From assembly GCA_020637235.1 (NCBI GenBank), contig JACJWG010000001.1, positions 372,001 to 436,000 of the forward strand: a stretch of 64,000 nt of DNA. Direction: 5' to 3'. The position numbers were made by a program, and so were the translations under genes. Source of the stretch: Acidimicrobiaceae bacterium. GTDB lineage: Bacteria > Actinomycetota > Acidimicrobiia > Acidimicrobiales > Ilumatobacteraceae. This document shows, one piece after another, positions 24,390 through 32,196 of the stretch; positions within the stretch are counted from its first letter, which is position 1; each line of letters opens with the position of its first letter. The notes beneath the pieces are model-generated. The model ran no database searches and was not told the DNA's origin. It saw nothing but the letters and a program-made list of their open reading frames with translations.

Positions 24390-25079
24390 GTGGCACGACG
24401 CGCAGGGTCGCAGGGACATCCGGACGACCGCCCGGTCGCGCCCCGCCTGCTCCGCGAACTGCCCCGGCTCGATCTCGCCGAGATCGACGACGGCGACGTA
24501 CGCGACGCCGAACTGTTCGGCGCGCTGCCCGACGGCTGGGACGAACCACTGCAGCTGAGCGGGGTACGTCTCAGCGGTGCGACCCTGGTGGGCGCGTCGT
24601 TGCCCGGCAGCCGGTTCGTCGACGTCGAGGTGGTCGGCAGCGATCTGAGTGGCGCCGATCTCGAGGGCGCAGCGTTCACCCGGGTGTCGGCGCGCGACGC
24701 CCGGCTGTCCGGTGTGCAGCTCGCCTGGTCGACCTGGCACGACGTCCACCTCGTCGAGTGCCGGCTCGACCTCGCCAACTTCGCGCGGTGGAAGGCACAG
24801 CGGGTGACGGCCGAACGGTGCAGCTACCGCGGGGCCGACCTCCGCATGGCCGAGATGGACGCCGTGTCGCTGTGGGACTGCGACCTCGGCGACGCCGACG
24901 TCGAGCAGGTGGTCCTGCGCCACGTGCGCCTGCACGGGTCGCGGCTCGACGGGATGCGCGGCGCACTCGCGCTCCGGCCCGTCGAGGTGGACGACGAACA
25001 GCACGAGGCCCTCGCCGCGGCGGTGCTCGCGGCGATGGGCGTGGTGGTGACGGCTCGACCGGAGCACCCGGACGCATGA
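24390..25079 (+). CDS. Pentapeptide repeat protein
   Basis: A 229-residue protein with two stretches of A(D/N)Lxx-type five-residue repeats (LSGVRLSGATLVGASLPGSR, GSDLSGADLEGAAF, ADLRMAEMDAVSLWDCDLGDADVEQV), predicted to form a right-handed beta-helix. A charged N-terminal lead (residues 1-55) and a short helical tail flank it. Some such proteins mimic DNA and protect gyrase (Qnr/MfpA), but nothing here assigns that role. Its stop overlaps the start of the TIM-barrel gene (ATGA). Confidence 0.85.
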   Translation: MARRAGSQGHPDDRPVAPRLLRELPRLDLAEIDDGDVRDAELFGALPDGWDEPLQLSGVRLSGATLVGASLPGSRFVDVEVVGSDLSGADLEGAAFTRVSARDARLSGVQLAWSTWHDVHLVECRLDLANFARWKAQRVTAERCSYRGADLRMAEMDAVSLWDCDLGDADVEQVVLRHVRLHGSRLDGMRGALALRPVEVDDEQHEALAAAVLAAMGVVVTARPEHPDA

Positions 25080-25846
25080 GCCGGCAACTGGTTCTGGCCC
25101 ACTTCTCCATCCGCGCCGCGTCCTTCGCCGCACGAGCCGAAGCGGCTGCGGCGGCCGGCTTCGACGGGTTCGGGATGTACGTCGGCGACTGGTCGGAACA
25201 ACGGCGCGCCGGACGCAGCGACGCCGAGTTGCTCGGCATCCTGGCCGAGCACGGCACCCGGGTCGTCGAGATCGAGGCCCTCCCGCTCTTCGCCGACGAG
25301 GTGCTCGACACCTTCGTCCACCTCGTCGCCACGTACCGGCCCGACCGGGTACAGGTGGTGCCGCCGTTCACCGGCGCCGTCGATCGCCGCGCCGCCGGCG
25401 AATGGCTGGCACGCATCGGCGACCGCGTGGCGCCGTTCGGCTGCTCGCTCGCGCTCGAGTTCCTGCCCTTCACCGACGTCGCCGACGTCGTGGCCGCCGC
25501 CGAGGTGGTCGACGTCGCCGCACGCCCCAACGTGGGGATCTGCGTCGATGCGTGGCACGTCTTCCGCGGCGCCGGGTTGTTGTCGTTGGTGGGGCTCGAT
25601 CCGGCGATCGTGTCGTGCGTGCAGTTGAACGACGGGCCGCTCGAACCGGTGCTCGACGACTACCTGCTCGACTGCCTGCACCACCGCGAGCCGCCGGGTG
25701 AGGGCGAGTTCGACCTGCGCGGCTTCATGGCGTTGACGCCGGCCCTGGCACCGGTGAGCGTCGAGGTGCCCGACGACGACCTCGACGTGCGATCACCACT
25801 CGAAGTCGCGCGGCTGCTGTTCGACGAGGCGTCGCGTTACCTGTAG
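25076..25846 (+). CDS. Sugar phosphate isomerase/epimerase-like TIM-barrel protein
   Basis: A 256-residue protein of the xylose isomerase-like (AP endonuclease 2) superfamily. It has acidic metal-ligand positions in typical places (VVEIEALPLF, LALEFLPFTD, NVGICVDAWHVFRG, VQLNDGPLEP, VSVEVPDDDL). The WHVFRG/QLNDGP pair is characteristic of the family. Members isomerise sugars, inosose or hydroxypyruvate-type compounds. It overlaps the pentapeptide gene by 4 bp, so both are made together. No specific substrate is evident. Confidence 0.8.
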   Translation: MSRQLVLAHFSIRAASFAARAEAAAAAGFDGFGMYVGDWSEQRRAGRSDAELLGILAEHGTRVVEIEALPLFADEVLDTFVHLVATYRPDRVQVVPPFTGAVDRRAAGEWLARIGDRVAPFGCSLALEFLPFTDVADVVAAAEVVDVAARPNVGICVDAWHVFRGAGLLSLVGLDPAIVSCVQLNDGPLEPVLDDYLLDCLHHREPPGEGEFDLRGFMALTPALAPVSVEVPDDDLDVRSPLEVARLLFDEASRYL

Positions 25847-25867
25847 CCGGGCTTCGGCGCGCTCGAC

Positions 25868-27178
25868 TCAGGCGACGGCGGCGACGTACCGGTCCGGGCG
25901 CACCAGCACGGCCCGGCAGCCATAGGTGGCCCGTGGTTCCACCACCACCGGCACCCCGTCGGGCGCCACGAACCCCTCGTCGGCGGCGACCCAGGCCCAC
26001 CCGTCGGGCAGGCCCTCGTCGAGCCGGTCGGGCTGCGGGAGTTGATGGCCGACCGGGAAACCGGCGCCCAGTTCGAGCGCGGGCAGGCGCGACCAGCGGG
26101 TGGGGTCGGGGCGGTCGGGTTCGGGGAGCGCGGTCGGGTCGACGGCGAGGCGACCGATCAACCGGCCGGCCTCGATCGACATCGCCGTCACGGCCGTGAC
26201 GTGCGGCCGTCGCTCGGCCTCGTAGGTGTCGAGCAGTGCGTCGTTCGCCCGTCCCTCGATCACCTCGGCCAGCTTCCAGGCGAGGTTGGCGGCGTCGCGC
26301 ACGCCGCTGCACAACCCCTGTCCCATGAACGGCGGCATCTGGTGCGCCGCGTCGCCGGCCAGGAACAGGTCACCGTCGCGCCAGCGCTCGGCCTCGAGCG
26401 CGTGGAAGCGGTACGTCGCAGCGCGCACGAGGTCGGCGTCGTCGCGGGTGATCCCCCACGGGGCGAGCAGCCGCCACACGTCGGGCACCAACTCGTCCTC
26501 GGCGAGGCGGAACTCCCAACGGCGGTGGTTGCCGTGGGACGGCACGAAGGTCGCGAGCCGACGCCGGTCGCACACCTGCTGGATGATCGCCGGCAGCGGA
26601 GGGACCGCAGGGTCGTGCAGCATCACGTCGACGACGAGCCAGCGCTCGTCGTAGCCGAGGTCGAGCAGGTCGATCGCGAGCTGTTCGCGCACGGGGCTGG
26701 TCGCGCCGTCGCAGGCCACCACGAACCGGGCGGTGCGCCGCAGCTCGGCCAGCTCCGGGGCGTCGACGCCGAGGCGGACGTCGACGTGTGCGTACTGCTC
26801 GAGTCCGGCGCGCAGCATCGTCTCGAGCTCCGGCTGCACGAACACGTAGTCCTCGTGCCAACCGAGCAGCGGGTCGCGTTCGAAGCCCTCGAAGGTGAAC
26901 AACCGCCGGCCGTCGGCATCCACGTACTCCATGCCGGCCGACACGGTGAGCAGGCGCCGCAGCTCGGCCTCGAACCCGAGGTGCTGGAACACCCGGGCGA
27001 CCTCGGCATCGAGATGGCAGGCACGGGGTTGGGAGTACGGAGCGGTGGATCGCTCGAACACCACCGTGCGCAATCCCCACATGCCGCAGAGGTTGGCGAG
27101 CGTCGCGCCGGTGGGTCCGAGACCGACGATCGCGACGTCGTGGGCTGCGCCGTGTGCGGCTCCCGGTCGGCCGGTCAT
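25868..27178 (-). CDS. FAD-dependent aromatic hydroxylase, MhpA-like
   Basis: A 436-residue group A flavoprotein monooxygenase (PHBH fold). GLGPTG (residues 19-24) is the FAD dinucleotide motif, the DG motif is VVACDGATSPVR, and the ribityl-binding GD motif is DLFLAGDAAHQMPPFMGQGL. The sequence resembles 3-(3-hydroxyphenyl)propionate hydroxylase and related enzymes that convert phenols to catechols with NAD(P)H and O2. It is shorter than E. coli MhpA (~550), lacking most of the C-terminal thioredoxin-like domain. It begins 1 bp after the cupin stop. It would supply the catechol for the extradiol dioxygenase in this cluster. Confidence 0.87.
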   Translation of the reverse strand: MTGRPGAAHGAAHDVAIVGLGPTGATLANLCGMWGLRTVVFERSTAPYSQPRACHLDAEVARVFQHLGFEAELRRLLTVSAGMEYVDADGRRLFTFEGFERDPLLGWHEDYVFVQPELETMLRAGLEQYAHVDVRLGVDAPELAELRRTARFVVACDGATSPVREQLAIDLLDLGYDERWLVVDVMLHDPAVPPLPAIIQQVCDRRRLATFVPSHGNHRRWEFRLAEDELVPDVWRLLAPWGITRDDADLVRAATYRFHALEAERWRDGDLFLAGDAAHQMPPFMGQGLCSGVRDAANLAWKLAEVIEGRANDALLDTYEAERRPHVTAVTAMSIEAGRLIGRLAVDPTALPEPDRPDPTRWSRLPALELGAGFPVGHQLPQPDRLDEGLPDGWAWVAADEGFVAPDGVPVVVEPRATYGCRAVLVRPDRYVAAVA

Positions 27179-27179
27179 C

Positions 27180-27557
27180 TCACACCGGCGACCGATCGGT
27201 CCATCGCGTGGTCCCCCAGGTGATCGTGAGCAACGTGGTGTCGCACCCCGGCATGGCACCGTGCCAGTGCGGCTCGTCGACGGGGCACACCACCAACGTG
27301 CCGGGGGCGAGCGGCACCTCGCCGTCGGCCTCGGTGCCCACCCGTGCGTCGCCGCTCACCACGAACAGCTGCTGCCCACCGGGGTGCGAGTGCCAGAACG
27401 TCACTGCGCCGTCGGTGAAGTGCACGAGTGCGGTGTCGGGGCCGTCGACGCCGGCGTCCACCTCGGGCGGTGTGGCGTTCAGCATCTCGAGCTCCACCTG
27501 TCCGGTGAACCGGCCGCCGTACACCGTGCTCCGATCACCGCCGGCGACGACCTTCAC
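27180..27557 (-). CDS. Small cupin-domain protein
   Basis: A 125-residue single-domain cupin. The two metal-binding motifs are visible: WHSHPGGQQLFVVSG (His56, His58) and PVDEPHWHG (His97, His99). The GTG start has AGGGGGAT just upstream. It lies between the FAD hydroxylase and the FAH-family gene in a tight operon, so it may be a tautomerase- or decarboxylase-like helper or a sensor. The family alone does not fix the activity. Confidence 0.82.
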   Translation of the reverse strand: MKVVAGGDRSTVYGGRFTGQVELEMLNATPPEVDAGVDGPDTALVHFTDGAVTFWHSHPGGQQLFVVSGDARVGTEADGEVPLAPGTLVVCPVDEPHWHGAMPGCDTTLLTITWGTTRWTDRSPV

Positions 27558-27588
27558 GACATCCCCCTGCCGACCCGTCGCGGTCCGA

Positions 27589-28455
27589 TCACCGCACGAC
27601 GACGCGGTTGCGCATCGTGCCCACGCCCGACACGGTGGTCTCGATCAGGTCGCCGTCCACCAGGAACCGCTGTGGGGTGCGGGCCTCGCCGACGCCGCCC
27701 GGGGTGCCGGTCCACACGAGGTCGCCGGGGCCGAAGGTCATGAACCGGGTGAGCCACACCACCAACGCCGGGATCGAGAAGATGAGATCGCTGGTGTTGG
27801 CGTGCTGCATCACCTCACCGCTCACCACCCCGGTCAGCTCGAGTGCGTCGCGGTCGTCGAACTCGTCGGGCGTGACGAGGAACGGTCCGGTGGGGCCGAA
27901 CGTGTCGTAGCTCTTCGCGATCGTGAACTGCTTGATCGGCGGCCGGAACTGCTCGCCGCGATCGGAGATGTCCTGCCCGCAGGTGACCCCGGCGAGGTAG
28001 CTCCACGCGTCGGTCTCGGTCGCCCGGGTGCAGGTGCGGCCGAAGGCGATGACGACCTCGGCCTCGAAGTCGATCTCGTGGCGGCCGGCCGGGGCGATCA
28101 CGTCGTCGAACGGTCCGGCGACACAGTTGTTCGTCTTGCCGAACAGGTGCGGCTCGGTGGGGAACTCACGGCCCGACTCGATCGCGTGGGTGCGGTAGTT
28201 GAGTCCGACGCCGAGTCCCTTCGGTGGGCGGGGGACCGGAGCGCCGAGGAGCGCGAGGTCGAGCACCGGCCACTCGCCCGCGGCGACGCCGGTCGCCACC
28301 TCGGCGAGCCGCGGGTGGTTCGCGAGGTCGACGTACACGGCCGGATCGCTCGACAGCGTGCCGTCGCTGGCCCGTTCGATGTCGACGGCCCGATCGAGCC
28401 CGTCGGCGTCGGCGACGACGAGGATCGAACGGCCGTGGAGGTTGGCGAAGCGCAT
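27589..28455 (-). CDS. Fumarylacetoacetate hydrolase (FAH) family protein
   Basis: A 288-residue FAH-fold enzyme. It shows GLGVGLNYRTHAIESGREFP, the acidic metal site HEIDFEAEVVIAFG, GVTCGQDISDRGEQF, KSYDTFGPTGPF and GTPGGVGEARTP. In meta-cleavage routes such proteins are 2-oxopent-4-enoate hydratases, 4-oxalocrotonate decarboxylases or HpaG-type isomerase/decarboxylases. It would process the ring-cleavage product made by the dioxygenase 11 bp upstream. The ATG at 28455 is the first codon of the conserved MRFANL start. Confidence 0.87.
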   Translation of the reverse strand: MRFANLHGRSILVVADADGLDRAVDIERASDGTLSSDPAVYVDLANHPRLAEVATGVAAGEWPVLDLALLGAPVPRPPKGLGVGLNYRTHAIESGREFPTEPHLFGKTNNCVAGPFDDVIAPAGRHEIDFEAEVVIAFGRTCTRATETDAWSYLAGVTCGQDISDRGEQFRPPIKQFTIAKSYDTFGPTGPFLVTPDEFDDRDALELTGVVSGEVMQHANTSDLIFSIPALVVWLTRFMTFGPGDLVWTGTPGGVGEARTPQRFLVDGDLIETTVSGVGTMRNRVVVR

Positions 28456-28466
28456 GGCGTCTCTCT

Positions 28467-29339
28467 CTAGCTGACGAAGGGCCCGTCGAACCAGACGTGC
28501 ACCTGGCCGGTGCCCGCCGACGACTCGTAGTTCGAGAACAGCTCGCCGGTGGCGGTGCACGCCGCGCCGCCGAGCGCCCCCGCCATCAGCAGGTAGTGGC
28601 CGAAGAACGCCTCGGGGGCGAACTGGCGGTACTCGGGCACGAAGTCGATGACCGCGCGGTGGTCGCCGGCACGCAACCACGCGAGCACCTGCTCGTCGGC
28701 GGCGCGTGCCTCGGGTGTGCGGATGTGTTCGAGCCCGGCCGATTCGTGCTGCGCGAACTCGCGCATCGGCCAGAACCGGTGCGACAGGCCGCCGGACGCC
28801 AGCAGCAGCACCTTCCGGTCGAGCTCGCGGATGGCCCGACCGAGCAACTCGCCCGCGAGCAGGAAGTCGTCCGGCTGCCCGGTCTGGCAGATGCTCATGC
28901 TGAGCCACGCCTCGTCCGCGCGCTGGAGGAACGGGAGCAGGTTGGTGGTGGCGTAGTGCACGGGCAGGTAGGGGTCGGCGCACGCGAGCGCTCGCGTGTC
29001 GTCGCGCACGTTGCTGATCGCCTCGAAGCGCTGGGCCAGCTCGGGGTCGCCCGGCATGTCGTAGTGGTGGCCGCTCATCCCGCGAGGCAGCTCGGAGCTG
29101 GTGAACATGCCCTCGCGACGGTCGTGCGCGGTGAGGATGTGCTCGACGGTCGTGAACCAGTGCGAATCGAACACGATCACGGTGTCGACCTCGAGCGGGT
29201 CGACCTTCTCGCGTCGCATCCGGTGCAGGCCGTCGACCAGCGTGGTCCCCGCAGCGCCGTACAACACGGTGCGAGCGTCGTCGCTCATCACGATCGGGGG
29301 GACGTGCGACACGAGTGCCGCTCCGACGATCTCACCCAT
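28467..29339 (-). CDS. LigB-type (class III) extradiol ring-cleavage dioxygenase
   Basis: A 290-residue Fe(II)-dependent dioxygenase of the LigB/HpaD/MhpB superfamily. Metal or active-site candidates are His in ALVSHVPPI, DSHWFTTVEH and LSHRFWP. It resembles 3,4-dihydroxyphenylacetate 2,3-dioxygenase and MhpB, which open catechol rings next to the hydroxyls. GAGGAGG lies 11 nt before the ATG. It is the first gene of the dioxygenase-FAH-cupin-hydroxylase operon, behind a perfect 20-bp operator palindrome. Which catechol it cleaves is not settled; the HpaE-like dehydrogenase across the operator favours a homoprotocatechuate-like compound. Confidence 0.85.
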   Translation of the reverse strand: MGEIVGAALVSHVPPIVMSDDARTVLYGAAGTTLVDGLHRMRREKVDPLEVDTVIVFDSHWFTTVEHILTAHDRREGMFTSSELPRGMSGHHYDMPGDPELAQRFEAISNVRDDTRALACADPYLPVHYATTNLLPFLQRADEAWLSMSICQTGQPDDFLLAGELLGRAIRELDRKVLLLASGGLSHRFWPMREFAQHESAGLEHIRTPEARAADEQVLAWLRAGDHRAVIDFVPEYRQFAPEAFFGHYLLMAGALGGAACTATGELFSNYESSAGTGQVHVWFDGPFVS

Positions 29340-29378
29340 GGCAGTGCGACCTCCTCGCGCCCGACCCCCGGGCGCTCG

Positions 29379-29398
29379 TTCGTTTGGATCCAAACGAA
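29379..29398. promoter_or_regulatory. Perfect 20-bp MarR-type operator upstream of the ring-cleavage operon
   Basis: TTCGTTTGG-AT-CCAAACGAA is fully palindromic, including the central GGATCC. It lies between the marR stop (4 bp away) and the dioxygenase start (40 bp away), where it could block transcription of the catabolic operon. It belongs to the TCGTTYGGNNCCRAACGA family of four sites. Confidence 0.7.
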
Positions 29399-29401
29399 AG
29401 G

Positions 29402-29998
29402 CTAGTCGCTGTCGGTGGTCTCGTCGTCGAGCGTGCGCAGCACGGCCCGCAGCAGCCGGCTGAGCTGTCGCTTGTCCGCGGCCGTGAGCGCCGAGGTCAC
29501 CATCGCCTCGTGCTCGTTGAACAGCGGCATGATCTCGTCGACGGCGCGGAGGCCGGCGCCGGTCGGCGACACGACCACCCGCCGTCGGTCGGTGGGGTGT
29601 GGAGCGCGTTCGGCGAAGCCCTTGCGCTCGAGCGTGGTGAGCACGCCGGTGAGGGTGCCGCCGGTGATGCCCGCCTCTCGTGCGAGCTGTCCCGACTCCT
29701 GCGCGCCCCACACGCGCAGCACGAACAGCACCACGAACGCGCTCCAGCTCAGCTGGTGCGGGCCGAGCACCTCGCGCTCCATGTGGTTGCGCACGGCGGT
29801 GGCGGTGCGGAAGACGTTGCTCACCGCGAGCAGCGCCGAGAAGTCGAACGACGAGCCGACGAACGCCGCCGTGACGTCCCGTTCGGCGTCGCGCAACTCC
29901 GTGGCGTCGTCGGTGGCGAAGGCACCGGTGAACGTGCCCGGTGACGGAGCCGGGAGCGGGGCGCCGTTCGACGACGGACGAGACGCAGGACCGGACAC
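29402..29998 (-). CDS. MarR-family transcriptional regulator
   Basis: A 198-residue winged-helix regulator. The HTH is LAREAGITGGTLTGVLTTLERKG and the wing is PHPTDRRRVVVSPTG, which closely follows the MarR consensus. The N-terminus is extended by ~60 residues before the first dimerisation helix. The GTG at 29998 is preferred because TAGTGT lies 8 nt upstream on the minus strand; a GTG at 30010 would overlap that box. It is divergent from the aldehyde dehydrogenase and sits upstream of the ring-cleavage operon, with palindromes on both sides, so it probably represses both and itself until an aromatic ligand binds. Confidence 0.88.
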   Translation of the reverse strand: MSGPASRPSSNGAPLPAPSPGTFTGAFATDDATELRDAERDVTAAFVGSSFDFSALLAVSNVFRTATAVRNHMEREVLGPHQLSWSAFVVLFVLRVWGAQESGQLAREAGITGGTLTGVLTTLERKGFAERAPHPTDRRRVVVSPTGAGLRAVDEIMPLFNEHEAMVTSALTAADKRQLSRLLRAVLRTLDDETTDSD

Positions 29999-30011
29999 GT
30001 CGGGCGACACT

Positions 30012-30031
30012 ATCGTTCGGACCCGAACGAT
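30012..30031. promoter_or_regulatory. Perfect MarR-type operator in the marR / aldehyde dehydrogenase divergent promoter
   Basis: ATCGTTCGG-AC-CCGAACGAT has perfect 9-bp arms. On the minus strand it ends 1 nt before or touches the marR -10 TAGTGT; on the plus strand it overlaps a possible TATCGT -10 (30011-30016) for the aldehyde dehydrogenase. Binding here would shut both promoters, the usual MarR autoregulation layout. Confidence 0.7.
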
Positions 30032-30076
30032 CTCCGGACCGCGGTGCGCCGCGGTGGCGGACAGGAGGGCTCTCGG

Positions 30077-31546
30077 ATGAACCAGCACACCGTCGCAGGC
30101 GTCGAGGTGTCGGGCGACCACTGGATCGGCGGTCGGCGGGTGGCGTCGGCCGAGCAGTTCGACGACGTCTCGCCGATCGACGAGACCGTCGTCGCCCGCA
30201 TCGCCCGCGGTGGCGTCGAGGAGGCGCACGCGGCGATCGCGGCGGCCAAGGCGGCGTTCCCCGGGTGGGCCGCCACCCCACCCGCCGAGCGCGCCCGACT
30301 GCTGCACCGCATCGCCGACCTCGTGGAACAGCGCGTCGAACAACTCGCGATCGTGGAGACCACCGACAACGGTGCCCTCCTGCGCAGCCACCTGCGCGGG
30401 GTCATGCCCCGCGTCGCGCACAACTTCCGCTTCTTCGCCGACTACCTCGTGCACGACCTGCACCACCCCGAGTTCGACACGCGTGGGCACCGCAACCAGG
30501 TGAGCTGGAACCCGAGCGGCGTCGCGGTGCTCATCACACCGTGGAACGCGCCGCTGATGCTCGCGACCTGGAAGGTCGCGCCGGCGCTCGCCGCCGGATG
30601 CACCGTCGTGTTGAAGCCGGCGGAGTGGAGCCCGCTCACCGCGTCGTTGCTCGCCGACATCACCGTCGAGGCCGGACTGCCCGACGGGGTGTTCAACGTG
30701 GTGCAGGGCTTCGGTGAGGACGTCGGCGACGCGCTGACCGGGCACCCCGACGTGAGCCGGATCAGCTTCACCGGCTCGGTGCCGACGGCGCGGCTCATCG
30801 CCCGGTCGGCGGCCGCGAACCTCACCCCCTGCAGCTTCGAACTCGGTGGCAAGAGCCCCTTCGTCGTGTTCGACGACGCCGACCTCGACGAGGCCGTCGC
30901 CCACGCCGTCGAGCAATACGACAACGCCGGACAGGTGTGCCTCGCCGGTGTGCGGCTGCTGGTGCAGGACGGTGTGCACGACGAGTTCGTGGCCCGCTTC
31001 GTCGAGCGGGCGTCGTCGCTGCGCCAGGGCGATCCCCGCGACCTCGCCACCGACATCGGACCCAACGTCAGCCGCGAGCACCTCGAGCGGATCGACGGGT
31101 TCGTGCAGCGCGCGATCGCCGACGGTGCCCGGGTTGTGATCGGGGGAGGCCCGCACACCGAGCTCGGAGGCCTCTACTACCGGCCGACGCTGTTCGCCGA
31201 TGCGGCGCCCGGCTCGGAGATCCTCACCGAGGAGGTGTTCGGACCGGTGCTCACCATCCAGCGCTTCGCCACCGAGGACGAGGCGGTGACGATGGCCAAC
31301 GGCACCGAGTTCGGTCTCGCGGGCGTCCTGTTCACCGGCGACCCCGACCGCGCCGAGCGCGTCGGCGCCCAGCTGGTGGCCGGCACGCTGTGGGTGAACT
31401 GCTTCTTCGTCCGCGATCTGCGGGCACCGTTCGGCGGTGCCCGCCACAGTGGCGTCGGCCGCGAGGGCGGCACGTGGAGCTTCGACTTCTACTGCGACGT
31501 GAAGAACACCTGCACCAACCAACAGCGCTGGACCATCCAGCCGTGA
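30077..31546 (+). CDS. Aldehyde dehydrogenase, HpaE-like (paralogue 2)
   Basis: A 489-residue NAD-dependent aldehyde dehydrogenase. It has LITPWNAPLMLATWK, LKPAEWSPLTA, FTGSVPTAR, the FELGGKSP glutamate motif, the catalytic Cys in NAGQVCLAGVRLLV and the TEEVFGPVLTI segment. The TPWNAP and GQVCLAG wording is that of 5-carboxymethyl-2-hydroxymuconate semialdehyde dehydrogenase (HpaE) and relatives, which oxidise the aldehyde made by extradiol ring cleavage. The ATG at 30077 has GGAGG 8-9 nt upstream. It shares its promoter region and a perfect operator with marR. Confidence 0.88.
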   Translation: MNQHTVAGVEVSGDHWIGGRRVASAEQFDDVSPIDETVVARIARGGVEEAHAAIAAAKAAFPGWAATPPAERARLLHRIADLVEQRVEQLAIVETTDNGALLRSHLRGVMPRVAHNFRFFADYLVHDLHHPEFDTRGHRNQVSWNPSGVAVLITPWNAPLMLATWKVAPALAAGCTVVLKPAEWSPLTASLLADITVEAGLPDGVFNVVQGFGEDVGDALTGHPDVSRISFTGSVPTARLIARSAAANLTPCSFELGGKSPFVVFDDADLDEAVAHAVEQYDNAGQVCLAGVRLLVQDGVHDEFVARFVERASSLRQGDPRDLATDIGPNVSREHLERIDGFVQRAIADGARVVIGGGPHTELGGLYYRPTLFADAAPGSEILTEEVFGPVLTIQRFATEDEAVTMANGTEFGLAGVLFTGDPDRAERVGAQLVAGTLWVNCFFVRDLRAPFGGARHSGVGREGGTWSFDFYCDVKNTCTNQQRWTIQP

Positions 31547-31656
31547 CGCGCGAGCGGCCGCTACAGTCGCCGACGAGTCGCCGTTCACGTCGAGATCCAC
31601 GCTGCCGTGGCCGAACGCCCTGCTCAGGGGGCGGATTCCGCATTCCGTGACGGGAC

Positions 31657-31685
31657 TTGGCGTTGTGCGTTCCGGCCGATAGCAT
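31657..31685 (+). promoter_or_regulatory. Sigma-70-type promoter of the infA-rplQ ribosomal operon
   Basis: TTGGCG (31657-31662), a 17-bp spacer and TAGCAT (31680-31685) give a good housekeeping promoter, ~100 bp before the infA start, in the 239-bp gap after the aldehyde dehydrogenase gene. The leader contains a small hairpin (CCAAC-TCC-GTTGG, 31736-31748). Nothing else was recognised in this gap. Confidence 0.55.
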
Positions 31686-31785
31686 GGCTCCTCGGCCCAG
31701 TTGAGCTTGCGCGTGCGCCGGCGCGATCGGGCTGTCCAACTCCGTTGGAGCTGTTGCCCGCCCTGTCAGTCGTGAGGAGCCCCCT

Positions 31786-32010
31786 CTGCCCAAGCCAAAG
31801 GACGACGCCATCGTGCTCGAGGGCACGATCATCGAGAGCCTCCCGAACGCCATGTTCCGGGTGGAGCTCGAGAACGGCCACAAAGTGCTGGCGCACATCA
31901 GCGGGAAGATGCGGATGCACTACATCCGCATCTTGCCTGGCGACAAGGTCCAAGTGGAGCTCACGCCGTACGACCTCACCCGGGGTCGCATCACCTATCG
32001 ATACAAGTAG
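31786..32010 (+). CDS. infA: Translation initiation factor IF-1
   Basis: IF-1 binds the ribosomal A site during initiation. The 74-residue OB-fold protein reads [20 protein letters not shown] onward to [11 protein letters not shown]. The N-terminal PKPKDDAIV block, normally present in actinobacterial IF-1, is in frame upstream of the first GTG (31813), but no ATG/GTG/TTG precedes it. The codon there is CTG (31786), and AGGAG lies 7 nt before it. I therefore call a CTG start; starting at the GTG would delete nine conserved residues and leave the Shine-Dalgarno sequence stranded. It is the first gene of the operon infA-rpmJ-rpsM-rpsK-rpsD-rpoA-rplQ. Confidence 0.93.
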   Translation: MPKPKDDAIVLEGTIIESLPNAMFRVELENGHKVLAHISGKMRMHYIRILPGDKVQVELTPYDLTRGRITYRYK

Positions 32011-32057
32011 TCCGCGGTCAGCCGTCCCGGCCCCGATTTCGAGAAAGCACCGTCACC

Positions 32058-32171
32058 ATGAAGGTCCGCCCGAGCGTGAAGAAAATCTGCGAGAAGTGCA
32101 AGGTCATCCGCCGGCACGGGCGCGTCATGGTGATCTGCGAGAACCCCCGCCACAAGCAGCGTCAGGGCTGA
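32058..32171 (+). CDS. rpmJ: 50S ribosomal protein L36
   Basis: A 37-residue protein beginning [19 protein letters not shown] and ending NPRHKQRQG. It keeps the zinc-ribbon ligands (CxxC, then C and H in [10 protein letters not shown]), so it is the zinc-binding C+ form. It lies 47 bp after infA and 25 bp before rpsM, in the standard order. Confidence 0.97.
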   Translation: MKVRPSVKKICEKCKVIRRHGRVMVICENPRHKQRQG

Positions 32172-32196
32172 CGGGCGAAGAGGAAGCACACGAACC

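Noticed and set aside
24390..25079. Qnr/MfpA-type gyrase-protecting protein
   Set aside because: Repeats are short and broken by non-repeat stretches, and no gyrase or resistance context exists; only the generic pentapeptide label is supported.
240..31600. Many very long open frames opposite or out of frame with real genes (for example 6749-9571 upstream part, 6959-9565 minus, 29402-31600 minus)
   Set aside because: High GC removes stop codons, so antisense and shifted frames stay open. Their translations are Arg/Pro/Ala- or His/Val/Glu-rich and lack family motifs; the recognised proteins lie in the other frames.
31692..31785. Riboswitch or ribosomal-protein autoregulatory RNA in the infA leader
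   Set aside because: Only a 5-bp hairpin was found; no known ribosomal-protein binding fold could be recognised by eye.
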